Assembly (NCBI GenBank): GCA_031403315.1
Contig: JANNTD010000453.1
Span: forward strand, 1 to 22,453
Source of the DNA: DASYDU01 sp031403315
Lineage (GTDB): Bacteria > Planctomycetota > Planctomycetia > Pirellulales > Lacipirellulaceae
Reading direction: 5' to 3'
Length of the DNA stretch: 22,453 nt
Shown here: positions 7,821 through 16,118 of the stretch, piece by piece
How the letters are laid out: every line of letters begins with the position of its first letter
Numbering within the stretch: position 1 is the first letter of the stretch
Notes under the pieces: generated by a model
The model's input: the letters and a program-made list of their open reading frames with translations, nothing else
Told to the model about the DNA's origin: nothing
Database searches by the model: none
Position numbers and translations under genes: made by a program

Positions 7821-9431
7821 GTGCCCACCTGTTTTGACTTGCTGATGTTTTCCCAGGCGCCGGTTGCCCCGACGGCTGATAACAGCCCTTGGGTTCTCAT
7901 CATCGTGGCAGCGATTGCTGCCGGCATGGGGATGGGGCTGTTCAAGCTGCTGGGGTATCTGCGGAAGCGGGACGCCGAACGAGAAGCGCAGATGATCCTC
8001 GAAAAGGCCGAGATTCAGGCCGTTTCCCGCCGCAAGGAGGCCGAAATTGATGCCAAAGAGATGGCGCTGCGAGAGAAGTCGCGCATCGAGGAGCAGCTCA
8101 ACGAATCGCGGCAGAAGATCTTCGAGCGCGAACGGCAGCTCGATAAGCAGCAAGACATGGTCGCCCAGCGCGGCGATCAGCTCCAAAAACAGGAGAAAAT
8201 GGTCGAGAGCAACCAGCGGAAGCTGGCCGAAAAGCTCGAAGACGCGAATCGCCGCCAGGGAGAGCTCGACCACTTGCTCGACATCCAGCGGCAGACGCTG
8301 CACAAAGTCAGCGGCATGGGAGCCGAGGAAGCGAAGACGATGCTCCTCGATCGGCTCAATCGCGAGCTGTCGAACGAACAGGGAGCTCTCATCTTAAAGC
8401 GCGAGCGGGAACTGGCCGAAATCTGTGACGGTAAGGCGCGCGAGATGTTGATCACGGCCGTGCAGCGATTCGCCGCCGCTCACACGGCCGAGGCGACCAC
8501 GAGCACGGTCGACATCCCGAACGACGAAATGAAGGGCCGGATCATCGGCCGCGAGGGTCGCAACATTCGGGCGTTCGAAAAGGCGACCGGCGTCGACGTG
8601 ATTATCGACGACACGCCGGGCGTGGTGATCGTGAGTGCGTTCGACCCGGTTCGGCGGGAGATCGCCCGTAGCGCGCTCAACAAGCTGATCGCCGACGGCC
8701 GGATTCATCCGACTCGGATCGAGGAGCTCGTCGCCGAGACGCAGAAAGAAGTCGACGTTCAGATCCGCCGCTACGGCCAGGAGGCGATCCAAGAGGCCCA
8801 GGTCCACGGGCTCAACGAGCGGGTGATTCTGCTTCTGGGCCGGCTCCACTACCGCACCAGCTATAGCCAGAATGTGCTGCGGCATTCGATTGAAGTGGCG
8901 TTCGTTGCCAGCATGATGGCCGAGGAAATGGGCTACAGCGGTGAGCTCGCCCGCCGGGCCGGGCTGTTGCACGACATTGGCAAGGCGGCCGACCACGACA
9001 TGGAAGGCGGCCACCCCAAGATCGGGGCCGACCTCCTCAAGCGCTACGGCGAAGGTCCGGAAGTCGTCCACGCGGCGCTCGGGCACCACGACGATATCCG
9101 GCCGGACATGCCGTATACGGTGCTGGTCGCGGCGGCAGACGCCTGCAGCGCGTCGCGGCCCGGAGCACGGCGCGAGACGCTCGATCGCTACATCAAGCGG
9201 ATGCAAGAGCTTGAAACGATCGCCACAGGTTTCGAAGGCGTCGAGCAAGCGTTCGCGATCCAGGCCGGCCGCGAAGTCCGCGTGATTGCCAGCACGAAGA
9301 GCACGACCGACGAAACCGCGGCGAAGATCTGCCGCGACATCGCCACCGCGTTCGAACAGCAATTAACGTATCCGGGCGAAATCAAAGTGACCATGATCCG
9401 CGAGAGCCGGTTTACGGAAATGGCGAAGTAG
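7821..9431 (+). CDS. rny: Ribonuclease Y
   Basis: A membrane-anchored endoribonuclease that starts mRNA decay. Domain order is canonical for the 536 residues: an N-terminal membrane helix (about 23-46), a long charged coiled coil (about 47-215), a KH domain with GRIIGREGRNIRAFEKATG at 239-257, and an HD domain with RHSIE (His355), LLHDIGKA (His384-Asp385), GHPK (His398) and GHHDD (about 421-425). The end, IRESRF followed by TEMAK, is usual for the family. The start is GTG at 7821, placed 8 bases after AAGGAG. The next gene, 105 bases on, is ymdB, reproducing the rny-ymdB pair known from Bacillus. Family identity is certain. Confidence 0.97.
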   Translation: MPTCFDLLMFSQAPVAPTADNSPWVLIIVAAIAAGMGMGLFKLLGYLRKRDAEREAQMILEKAEIQAVSRRKEAEIDAKEMALREKSRIEEQLNESRQKIFERERQLDKQQDMVAQRGDQLQKQEKMVESNQRKLAEKLEDANRRQGELDHLLDIQRQTLHKVSGMGAEEAKTMLLDRLNRELSNEQGALILKRERELAEICDGKAREMLITAVQRFAAAHTAEATTSTVDIPNDEMKGRIIGREGRNIRAFEKATGVDVIIDDTPGVVIVSAFDPVRREIARSALNKLIADGRIHPTRIEELVAETQKEVDVQIRRYGQEAIQEAQVHGLNERVILLLGRLHYRTSYSQNVLRHSIEVAFVASMMAEEMGYSGELARRAGLLHDIGKAADHDMEGGHPKIGADLLKRYGEGPEVVHAALGHHDDIRPDMPYTVLVAAADACSASRPGARRETLDRYIKRMQELETIATGFEGVEQAFAIQAGREVRVIASTKSTTDETAAKICRDIATAFEQQLTYPGEIKVTMIRESRFTEMAK

Positions 9432-9436
9432 GGAGA

Positions 9437-9467
9437 AGGGGCCAGGGGTCGGGGAACAGGGGCCAGG
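9437..9467. repeat. Direct repeat AGGGGCCAGG in the rny-ymdB spacer
   Basis: Two identical 10-base copies (9437-9446 and 9458-9467) lie 21 bases apart in a purine-rich tract directly after the rny stop codon. No terminator hairpin is evident, so rny and ymdB may share a transcript. Function unknown. Confidence 0.6.
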
Positions 9468-9536
9468 AACGACATTGTTCGGGTCCGCCCATCGCTTGCG
9501 GTTTAGCTGCAATCTCTTATCAGTGAGCATCACCAC

Positions 9537-10355
9537 GTGCGAATCCTCTTCATTGGCGACATCGTGGGCAAACCGGGGCGAGAGATCGTCGAGCGGGCCG
9601 TCGCCGGCCTGGTGCGGGAGGAGAAGCTAGACCTCGTGGTGGCCAACGCCGAGAACGCGGCGGGCGGGTCGGGACTCAATCCGGCGATTTACCGCGAGCT
9701 AGTGCGGGCCGGTGTCGATGGCATCACGTTGGGCGACCACGTGTACCGCCGCCGCGAGATTTACTCCGTGCTCGAAAGCGAGTCGAACATCGTCAAACCG
9801 GCCAATTTGCCGCCGGAGTCGGTCGGCCGAAATTGGGCGGTGGTCACGGCCCGCAACGGCGAGCGGGTGGGAATTTTCTGCGTGCTGGGCCGGCTGTTCA
9901 TGAAACCTGTCGACAGTCCTTGGCACGCCGCCGATCGCGTGCTCAATGAGCTGCCCGGCGACGTGCGGGTGCGGCTCGTGGATTTTCATGCGGAAGCCAC
10001 CAGCGACATGCAGCAGATGGGCCGCTATCTCGACGGCCGCGTCTCGGCGGTGCTCGGCACGCACACGCACGTGCCCACGGCCGACGAGTGCATCTTGCCG
10101 GAGGGCACAGCGTTTCAATGCGACGTCGGCATGACCGGCCCGTTCGAGAGCATCATCGGCCGGCGGATCGACCGTGTTTTGGAAACGACGCTCACCGGCC
10201 TGCCCACGGAATTCGACGTGGCCACGAAAGATGTTCGCTTGTGTGGCACGATTGTAGAAGTTGATTCGACCACCGGCCGCGCGACAGGCATTCGCCGACT
10301 GTGCGTCACTGAGGCCGACTTGCCCCGGTTGCAAGCTCTCGCAGCAACGCAATAG
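9537..10355 (+). CDS. ymdB: YmdB-family metallophosphoesterase (putative 2',3'-cNMP phosphodiesterase)
   Basis: The family hydrolyses cyclic nucleotides; Bacillus YmdB affects biofilm and nanotube formation. The product has 272 residues, close to the family norm. Metal-site motifs are visible: FIGDIVGKPGR (Asp8), ANAENAAGGSG (Glu39, Asn40), VDFHAE, and GTHTHVPTAD with its HxH pair. One position differs from the pattern I know: the usual GNH motif reads TLGDH (Asp67), a substitution at a metal ligand. The start is GTG at 9537 with only a weak GTGAG upstream. It follows rny on the same strand, which supports the assignment. It converges on the oxidoreductase gene with a 42-base gap and no obvious terminator. 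Confidence 0.94.
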   Translation: MRILFIGDIVGKPGREIVERAVAGLVREEKLDLVVANAENAAGGSGLNPAIYRELVRAGVDGITLGDHVYRRREIYSVLESESNIVKPANLPPESVGRNWAVVTARNGERVGIFCVLGRLFMKPVDSPWHAADRVLNELPGDVRVRLVDFHAEATSDMQQMGRYLDGRVSAVLGTHTHVPTADECILPEGTAFQCDVGMTGPFESIIGRRIDRVLETTLTGLPTEFDVATKDVRLCGTIVEVDSTTGRATGIRRLCVTEADLPRLQALAATQ

Positions 10356-10397
10356 GGCGGGTCGCCGTCACAATCCGCACTGGCTGTTTGCCCGCAG

Positions 10398-11705
10398 TCA
10401 CACCCTCCACGGGGCGCGCATCTTGGGCATCAAGTAGCCGTTGGCCTCTTCGTCGCCCTCGATCTTTTCCGCGAGCGGGTCCCATTTCAGCGGTCGGCCA
10501 AGCCGCATCGCCAGGTTGTTGAGGTGGCAAATCGTGGCAGTGCGATGGCCGGCTTCCGCACTCGCGCGCGTCGCGCCGCGAGAACGCACCGCGGCGAAAA
10601 AATCCTGGCGGTGGAGGGCATAGGCATCGAAGTTGTCGGACGATGGTTCGTCGGCGAGCAGGCTCTCTGGGTTCGACTCGAGTTTGCCGCCATGGATGTG
10701 GACGAACAGCGAGCCTTCGTCGCCGTCGAAGCGGATTCCGCGCGGCCCCGTTTTCTCGCCGATGAGTTTCACGCCGTTGGCATAGACATTCTCGAACTCG
10801 AAGTCGAGGAACACGTCGTGCAGTCCTCCCTCGAGTCGGGTGCCGTGGGCACGAATCTCGACAGGCCCTGTGTCATCCAATTCGAGCGCTAGTTGGGCGA
10901 GGTCAATGATGTGCGCTCCGCGGTCGGTCATTTCGCCGCCACCGTAGCGGTGGTTGAATCGCCAGGCAAAATGGCAGCGATTTTCGGCGTAAGGTACAAG
11001 CTCCGTCGGGCCGAGCCAGGTATCGTAGTCGAAGCCGGCGGGCACCTCGGCGGGCACCAATTTCTGCGATCGCGCCTGTTGATGGTGCGGTTCGTCGCAA
11101 GGGAGAAAAACTCGCACCGTTTTGACTTCGCCTAGCCGGCCGCTGCGAACAAGCTCGCTGGCGCGGCAGACGTTTGGATTAGATCGCTCGTGACTGCCGC
11201 ACTGCAAGACGCGGCCGTGCTTCTTGACCGCCTCACACAAGGCGCGGCCCTCGCCGATCGAATTCGTGAGCGGTTTCTCGCAGTAAACGTCCTTGCCCGC
11301 CTCCAGGGCTGCGATCGCCGCGAGCGCATGCCAGTGATCGGGGGTCACGACAAAGACGGCATCGACGTCGGGCCGCCCCAACAACTCGCGAAAGTCTTTG
11401 TAAGCCTGGCAGTTGCCACGCTGACTCTTCGAGCGGACCAACTCGAGTGCCTGATTGACGTGGCCCTCGTCCACGTCGCAGACTGCAGCGACTTCGAGGT
11501 CCGGCTGGTCCAATAGCCAGGCCAAATGCGACACGCCCATGCCGCCGGTGCCAATCATGCCGACGACCAGGCGATCGCTCGGCGGTGCCGACTCTTCGCC
11601 ACCGAGCGAACGAGCCGGCACGAAATAGGGGGCGGCAAAAGCTGTGGAGGCAATCGTTGCTTCGCGGAGAAACTGCCGGCGAGTGGCGAGACGGATTTGA
11701 CTCAT
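10398..11705 (-). CDS. Tat-exported Gfo/Idh/MocA-family oxidoreductase
   Basis: A 435-residue NAD(P)-dependent oxidoreductase or sugar-processing enzyme. Residues 8-13 (TRRQFL) followed by a hydrophobic Ala-rich stretch form a twin-arginine signal, so export in folded form is likely. The Rossmann glycine motif is GTGGMG at 52-57, and the family EKP motif is at 143-145 after GKDVYC. The ATG at 11705 has GGAG 8 bases upstream. Planctomycetes encode many such exported paralogs, thought to act on sugars; the substrate cannot be read from sequence. The gene diverges from mgtE across 173 bases. Confidence 0.93.
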   Translation of the reverse strand: MSQIRLATRRQFLREATIASTAFAAPYFVPARSLGGEESAPPSDRLVVGMIGTGGMGVSHLAWLLDQPDLEVAAVCDVDEGHVNQALELVRSKSQRGNCQAYKDFRELLGRPDVDAVFVVTPDHWHALAAIAALEAGKDVYCEKPLTNSIGEGRALCEAVKKHGRVLQCGSHERSNPNVCRASELVRSGRLGEVKTVRVFLPCDEPHHQQARSQKLVPAEVPAGFDYDTWLGPTELVPYAENRCHFAWRFNHRYGGGEMTDRGAHIIDLAQLALELDDTGPVEIRAHGTRLEGGLHDVFLDFEFENVYANGVKLIGEKTGPRGIRFDGDEGSLFVHIHGGKLESNPESLLADEPSSDNFDAYALHRQDFFAAVRSRGATRASAEAGHRTATICHLNNLAMRLGRPLKWDPLAEKIEGDEEANGYLMPKMRAPWRV

Positions 11706-11878
11706 GAGGGATGCTCCAGTTGACGGCCCAGAACACGTGCGTAAGGCTTGTGCCGCCGGGACAGTCCGCCTGCCCGGAAATCTCCATCCGCTGTTTCATG
11801 ATCGTGGAAAATCAGCGGTTTTGCAAACCCCTCGCGTGGTACATACTTGGCAGATACGCAATCGACTGGAGACTGACC

Positions 11879-13246
11879 ATGTCCAATCTGCTGGTGCTGC
11901 CTGATCTGCGCGAGATGCTCGTCGAGAACGACGACGTCGGTCTCGCGCAGGTCGTGACCGAGCTGCACCCGGCGACGATTGCCGACTTCAGTGAAGGCCT
12001 TTCGGTCGAGGAAACCTGGCAACTGTTGGACCACGCGCCGGTGGCACGTCAGGCCGACGTACTGTCGTTCTTTCCGCCCGCCAAACAGATCGAGATGGTG
12101 ACCGGCGCGGGCCGGCATCTAATCTCGAAGCTGCTCGAGGCGATGCCGCACGACGACCGCGTCGAGATGTTGCGGCAACTCGATCCGGAAGTGGTCGAAG
12201 ACCTGCTACCGCTGGTGGCCAAGGCCGACCGCGAGGATATTCGCCGGCTGTTGTCGTATCCGGAAGACAGCGCCGGCGCGATGATGACAACCGACTACGC
12301 GTGGTTGCCGCGCGATCTGACGGTTGCCCAGGCGATCGAGGACCTCCGCAGGCAGGCCTCCGACAAGGAGACGATTTATTACATTTATGTGCTCGATGAA
12401 AATCGGCGCTTGTTGGGGTTCGTCTCGTTGCGGCATTTAATTCTCGCCAAGCCGTCGGCAAAAGTCGCCGACATTATGCAGACTGAGGTAATTTCGGTCC
12501 GCGTCGACGCCGACCGGGAAGAAGTCGTGAAGCTGTTGCGGCGGTACGACTTTTTGGCCATCCCGGTGCTCGACGAACAGCACCGACTGGTAGGAATCAT
12601 TACGCACGATGATGCGATCGACGTGGTAGTGGAAGAGGCCACGGAGGATGCGCTGCACCAGGCAGGTGTGGCGACGATGGACGAGAGCTACATTGACGCT
12701 CCCTTCCGCACGATCTGGCAGAAGCGTGCCTTCTACTTGGCCGGCTTCTTCGTGGCCGAGGCGGTACTCGTCACGTCGGCCATGAACCATTTCGAATCGG
12801 CGATTTCGACCATCGTCGTATTGGCCAGCTTTATTCCCTTGTGTATCTCGACAGGCGGAAACTCCGGGGCCCAGGCGGCGACGCTGATCACTAGGGCGCT
12901 GGCGGTCGGAGATGTGACGCTCAAGGATTGGTGGCGGGTTCTCAAGCACGAGTTGTGGATGGGACTGGCGCTGGGCGCGACGGTCGGCATCGTCGGGTTT
13001 GTCTTTGCCACGCTGACGCGGGCATCGGTGCTGGAAGGCGTCAACCGCTGGATGCTCGCGCTGGTGATCGGCCAGTCGGTGGCGTGCATCTGCCTGTGGG
13101 GGACCGTGCTGGGCTCGATGCTGCCATTGCTGTTCAAGCGAGCAGGGATCGACCCCGGATACGCTTCCAGCCCGTTTGTGGCGACGCTGGTCGACGCGAC
13201 CGGGATCATTATTTACTTCACGTTCGCCCAGCTCTATCTGCTGTAA
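11879..13246 (+). CDS. mgtE: MgtE-type magnesium channel
   Basis: A Mg2+-gated Mg2+ channel of the inner membrane. From ATG 11879 the product has 455 residues, the normal MgtE size, with GGAG 8 bases upstream; the frame is open further 5' but a longer start would add an unrelated leader. Domains: an N-terminal helical Mg2+-sensor domain (about 1-130, with SYPEDSAGAMMT at 126-137), a CBS pair (about 137-255) and a five-helix membrane domain (about 284-455). The signature PLCISTGGNSGAQAATLITR is at 320-339, and Asp439 in ATLVDATG is the likely pore Mg2+-selectivity residue. No M-box-like leader was recognised in the 173-base divergent region. Feedback is probably at the protein level, as known for the family. 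Confidence 0.95.
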   Translation: MSNLLVLPDLREMLVENDDVGLAQVVTELHPATIADFSEGLSVEETWQLLDHAPVARQADVLSFFPPAKQIEMVTGAGRHLISKLLEAMPHDDRVEMLRQLDPEVVEDLLPLVAKADREDIRRLLSYPEDSAGAMMTTDYAWLPRDLTVAQAIEDLRRQASDKETIYYIYVLDENRRLLGFVSLRHLILAKPSAKVADIMQTEVISVRVDADREEVVKLLRRYDFLAIPVLDEQHRLVGIITHDDAIDVVVEEATEDALHQAGVATMDESYIDAPFRTIWQKRAFYLAGFFVAEAVLVTSAMNHFESAISTIVVLASFIPLCISTGGNSGAQAATLITRALAVGDVTLKDWWRVLKHELWMGLALGATVGIVGFVFATLTRASVLEGVNRWMLALVIGQSVACICLWGTVLGSMLPLLFKRAGIDPGYASSPFVATLVDATGIIIYFTFAQLYLL

Positions 13247-13512
13247 TCGCTGGCGGGCCGACAACGTGGCGGACAGTGGCCATTTTGGCGTGGTTCCGCC
13301 GAAATCGTTGACTTTTCCGCAGCGCTTGCTCATGCTGGTTGGTGAGGGCCGCGGCGACGATTTGCGCTGCGGCGACGGTAGTCTTTTTCGGGTCTGGCTA
13401 ATCAATCATTCCGACATCTTTACTCCGCCAAATTCCCAGCGTTTGCGGAATCTCTCGGGGGTGGGTGCGGCGGCTTCTGTTGATGTCGGACAGTGCCCAG
13501 AGGTAAACATTC

Positions 13513-14982
13513 ATGATACGCAACAAGGTATTGGTATTGATGTGTGTCGCTTTGGCCTGGCCTGCTGTCGCGCGGGCGGATGTCGTGACCGATTGGAATT
13601 TGACGCTCAACGACGCGATTATTGCCACGCCTTCGAAGCACAATCCCGGCAATCCGACTCGCGCCATGGCCATGACGAACGCGGCGATCTACGACGTGTT
13701 CCAGGCGATTGATCGCACGCACGCGCCGTTCAAGGTCAACACACTTGCGCCCGGCGCGAACCTCGACGCTGCGGTGGCGCAAGCGGCGTATCTCGTGCTC
13801 TCCGACACCTACGGCGAGCAGCAAGCCACGTTGGACGCCGTGTTGGCAGCGCGGCTCGGTGCGATCGCCGACGGCCCGGAAAAAACGGCTGGCCTTGCGC
13901 TGGGAAATCATGTCGGCCAACATTACGTCGACGCGCACGCGAATGATGGACACGATTTGCCGGATGCGTACACACCGACCGATGCGCCCGGTCACTGGAG
14001 TTCCGATCCTCTCGTGTTACCGGGAGTACAGAAGGGTTGGGGTTCGGACTGGGGATTCGTGACTCCCTGGGCGATACCCAATCCCGATCACTTCGACGGG
14101 CTCGTCGGTCCGCCAGCCCTGAATAGCCAAGAATATGTCGATGCGTTCGACCAGGTGAAAGATTATGGTGCGCGCATTAGCCCGTCACGCACTGCCGATC
14201 AGACCGAGATCGGCATATTCTGGGCGTATGACCGGCCCAATCTCCCGGGCAAACCAGGTGTCGGGCCGCCGCCCGTGCTGTTTGTGGAAAACATGATCGA
14301 CATCGCCGAGCAGGCCGGAAACACGCCGGCCGACAACGCTCGGATGTTCGCCATGGCATCGGTGGCGCAGGCGGATGCTGCGATTGCGGCCTGGGATGTC
14401 AAGTATGAGTATGACCTTTGGCGGCCCATCACCGCGATCCGCGCCGATGCGGCGCACGACGACGACAACCCGGCCACCGTCGAGGATCCAAACTGGGCCT
14501 ATCTGGGCGCACCGGGCTTCGATCCGAACAGTGCTGCCGACGATTTTACGCCGCCGTTCCCGGCCTACACTTCCGGCCATGCCACCATGGGTGGAGCAAT
14601 CTTCAAATCTATCGAGTTGTTCTACGGGACGAACGACTTCAGCGTTGCAGACGCCTTAATGGGCGCCGATCCCGTCACAACGCAATTCGAGCTGGCCTCA
14701 AACGAACCAGGCGGTGGAGGCCAGCGCAACTTTGTCAGCTTCACGCAAGTTGGTCCCTTGGGCCCCGGTTTGGAGAACTCGCCGGAAGGCGAAAACGGGA
14801 TGAGCCGTATTTATCTCGGCGTCCACTGGCTCTTCGACCAACAACACGGCATCACGCTGGGCAATGCGATTGCTGAATACGCGGGGGGCCACTACTTTCA
14901 GGCCGTGCCGGAGCCGGGCACAATTGTGCTGGGATGGCTCGCGGTGGTCGGGGTCGGCTTGATTCGTCGGCGCGAAAGATAG
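13513..14982 (+). CDS. Vanadium-dependent haloperoxidase/PAP2-family protein with PEP-CTERM anchor
   Basis: A 489-residue secreted protein. It has a signal peptide (1-22, ending AVARAD) and the complete active-site triad of the vanadium-haloperoxidase/acid-phosphatase superfamily: K-x6-RP (Lys297, Arg304), TSGH (353-356, His356 as general acid-base) and SR-x5-H (Arg432, His438, the vanadate- or phosphate-linked histidine). The C-terminus is a textbook PEP-CTERM signal: VPEP (465-468), a hydrophobic stretch (about 469-484) and RRRER, directing exosortase-type processing and surface attachment. No exosortase lies in this window. The ATG at 13513 follows GAGGT by 9 bases. Haloperoxidase or phosphatase activity cannot be decided from motifs. 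Its spacer from mgtE (266 bases) shows no clear terminator. Confidence 0.92.
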   Translation: MIRNKVLVLMCVALAWPAVARADVVTDWNLTLNDAIIATPSKHNPGNPTRAMAMTNAAIYDVFQAIDRTHAPFKVNTLAPGANLDAAVAQAAYLVLSDTYGEQQATLDAVLAARLGAIADGPEKTAGLALGNHVGQHYVDAHANDGHDLPDAYTPTDAPGHWSSDPLVLPGVQKGWGSDWGFVTPWAIPNPDHFDGLVGPPALNSQEYVDAFDQVKDYGARISPSRTADQTEIGIFWAYDRPNLPGKPGVGPPPVLFVENMIDIAEQAGNTPADNARMFAMASVAQADAAIAAWDVKYEYDLWRPITAIRADAAHDDDNPATVEDPNWAYLGAPGFDPNSAADDFTPPFPAYTSGHATMGGAIFKSIELFYGTNDFSVADALMGADPVTTQFELASNEPGGGGQRNFVSFTQVGPLGPGLENSPEGENGMSRIYLGVHWLFDQQHGITLGNAIAEYAGGHYFQAVPEPGTIVLGWLAVVGVGLIRRRER

Positions 14983-15016
14983 CCGACGGCAGCCAGGAAA
15001 TTCGATGAGAACGTGC

Positions 15017-15050
15017 GCCCGGGGCGGCCGAAGTCGCCCCGGGCGTTTTC
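15017..15050 (+). terminator. Rho-independent terminator after the haloperoxidase gene
   Basis: A perfect 10-bp GC stem, GCCCGGGGCG (15017-15026) with CGCCCCGGGC (15035-15044), has an 8-base loop and is followed by GTTTTCGTT. It lies between convergent genes and best serves the rightward one; the leftward gene stops at 15055, so it may act both ways. Confidence 0.8.
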
Positions 15051-15054
15051 GTTG

Positions 15055-15867
15055 TCATTCGCTCGTCGCGGCGGCGGGTGGCGTGGTTTCTTTCGTTTCG
15101 TTCGCCGGCTCGGTTTGGGCGGACTCTTCCTCCGGCGGGGTTCGCTCGCCGGTGAATTCCATCGTGCCTGTGTTGCCTTCAAAGTCGAATTCGTTGCTAC
15201 CGGCGAACTTGTTGCCGCGCGGTTTGCCACGATAGGTAACCTCAAAGTCGAAATCGTCGTCTTCCTCGGATTCGATTCGCCAGGTGAGCTCGCCGTCCTT
15301 GAGCTTGAGATCCTTCGCCTCACGCTCGCCGAACGGGCTGACGTAGGCGCCGTGTAAGCCGTCGTCGGTCTTGGTGATCGTGATCTGGGGTTCGATGACG
15401 CCTTGGGGCGTTTCCAGCCGCAGCTTCCAGGTGCCGAGCACATCTTCCACCTCGACGACTCGCTTGGCGTGCCAGTCGAACTCGCGCGGGCCATCGCCGA
15501 AATCGACGGCTACGGTGCCGACGATGTCGTTCTCTTCGGCCTTGCCGTCGAAGTGGACGGTGAATTGGTTGCCGTTGAATTCGCGCTTCGAGATGAACGA
15601 GAGCTTGTCGCTTTCGAGCTTGGCTTCTTCGATGTCGGTCGTGTTGTCGAAGGCGGTGTATTTGCCGGTTAACTGGTTGCCGTCCCAATTCAATTTAAGA
15701 CGAAATTCAGCGGGCTTGTCGTTGAACGTGTATTCCCACTTCCACGAGCCGGTTGGGTCGGAGGGGGCGGCTTTGGCGGCGTCGGCCGTTTCGTCGGCCG
15801 CAGCAACTCCAGAGAACACGAGAAGCAACCACAAGACCAGCACAATAACGCTTTGTCCGCCGTTCAT
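15055..15867 (-). CDS. Secreted protein with a duplicated beta-rich domain
   Basis: From ATG 15867 (GAGG 7 bases upstream) the product has 270 residues: a signal peptide (1-24, ending VAAADE), two copies of a beta-strand domain, and an acidic Pro/Thr/Glu tail (about 243-270). Domain 1 (about 38-135) starts PTGSWKWEYTFNDKPAEFRL and domain 2 (about 143-242) starts VLGTWKLRLETPQGVIEPQI. Both then share an LxGxY turn, an 'EAKLES / DLKLKDGEL' strand and a late Gly-Thr strand. The pattern suggests a lipocalin-like barrel, but I cannot name the family with confidence. No catalytic motif is visible. Location is probably periplasmic or surface. Upstream, 15868-16021 holds no recognised element. Confidence 0.8.
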   Translation of the reverse strand: MNGGQSVIVLVLWLLLVFSGVAAADETADAAKAAPSDPTGSWKWEYTFNDKPAEFRLKLNWDGNQLTGKYTAFDNTTDIEEAKLESDKLSFISKREFNGNQFTVHFDGKAEENDIVGTVAVDFGDGPREFDWHAKRVVEVEDVLGTWKLRLETPQGVIEPQITITKTDDGLHGAYVSPFGEREAKDLKLKDGELTWRIESEEDDDFDFEVTYRGKPRGNKFAGSNEFDFEGNTGTMEFTGERTPPEEESAQTEPANETKETTPPAAATSE

Positions 15868-16021
15868 ACGAATCCTCGTTGGTGATTCCAGGAGAAAGTG
15901 GCTGAGTTTGCGTCCGCCCGCGCGGGCCGATGTCGCTCGCAAGCGCACCGATTCTACCACCCGCAATCCGTGACTCCAGCGGCTCCTTGCAACATTTTCC
16001 GCGTGCAATTGCGGCGAGGCG

Positions 16022-16118
16022 GCTAGTGCGAGTCGCACCGATGTGTAGCGTATACCTTACTGTGTTATCCGGACGAAATCGACGAAAGAGCCGCTACGGC
16101 TACGTGAAACGCGCTCTA
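16022..16118. repeat. 97-base interspersed repeat, copy 1
   Basis: It aligns without gaps to 21303-21399, matching at 74 of 97 positions by hand count. The ends are identical (GCTAGTGCGA on the left, CGCTCTA on the right). It contains a near-perfect hairpin, GTGCGA-G-TCGCAC, and distal TGTAGCG and CGCTAC stems. The ends are weakly inverted (TAGTGCG against TAGAGCG). Its last three bases are the TAG stop codon of the small leftward gene at 16116. It is probably a small non-autonomous element or a structured intergenic repeat. Confidence 0.8.

Noticed and set aside
7409..7945. Leftward open frame of 178 codons overlapping the start of rny
   Set aside because: It overlaps the certain rny gene antisense, and its composition is that of a shadow frame.
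11706..11878. Magnesium riboswitch in front of mgtE
   Set aside because: The 173-base leader shows no M-box-like or ykoK-like helices that I can recognise by eye.
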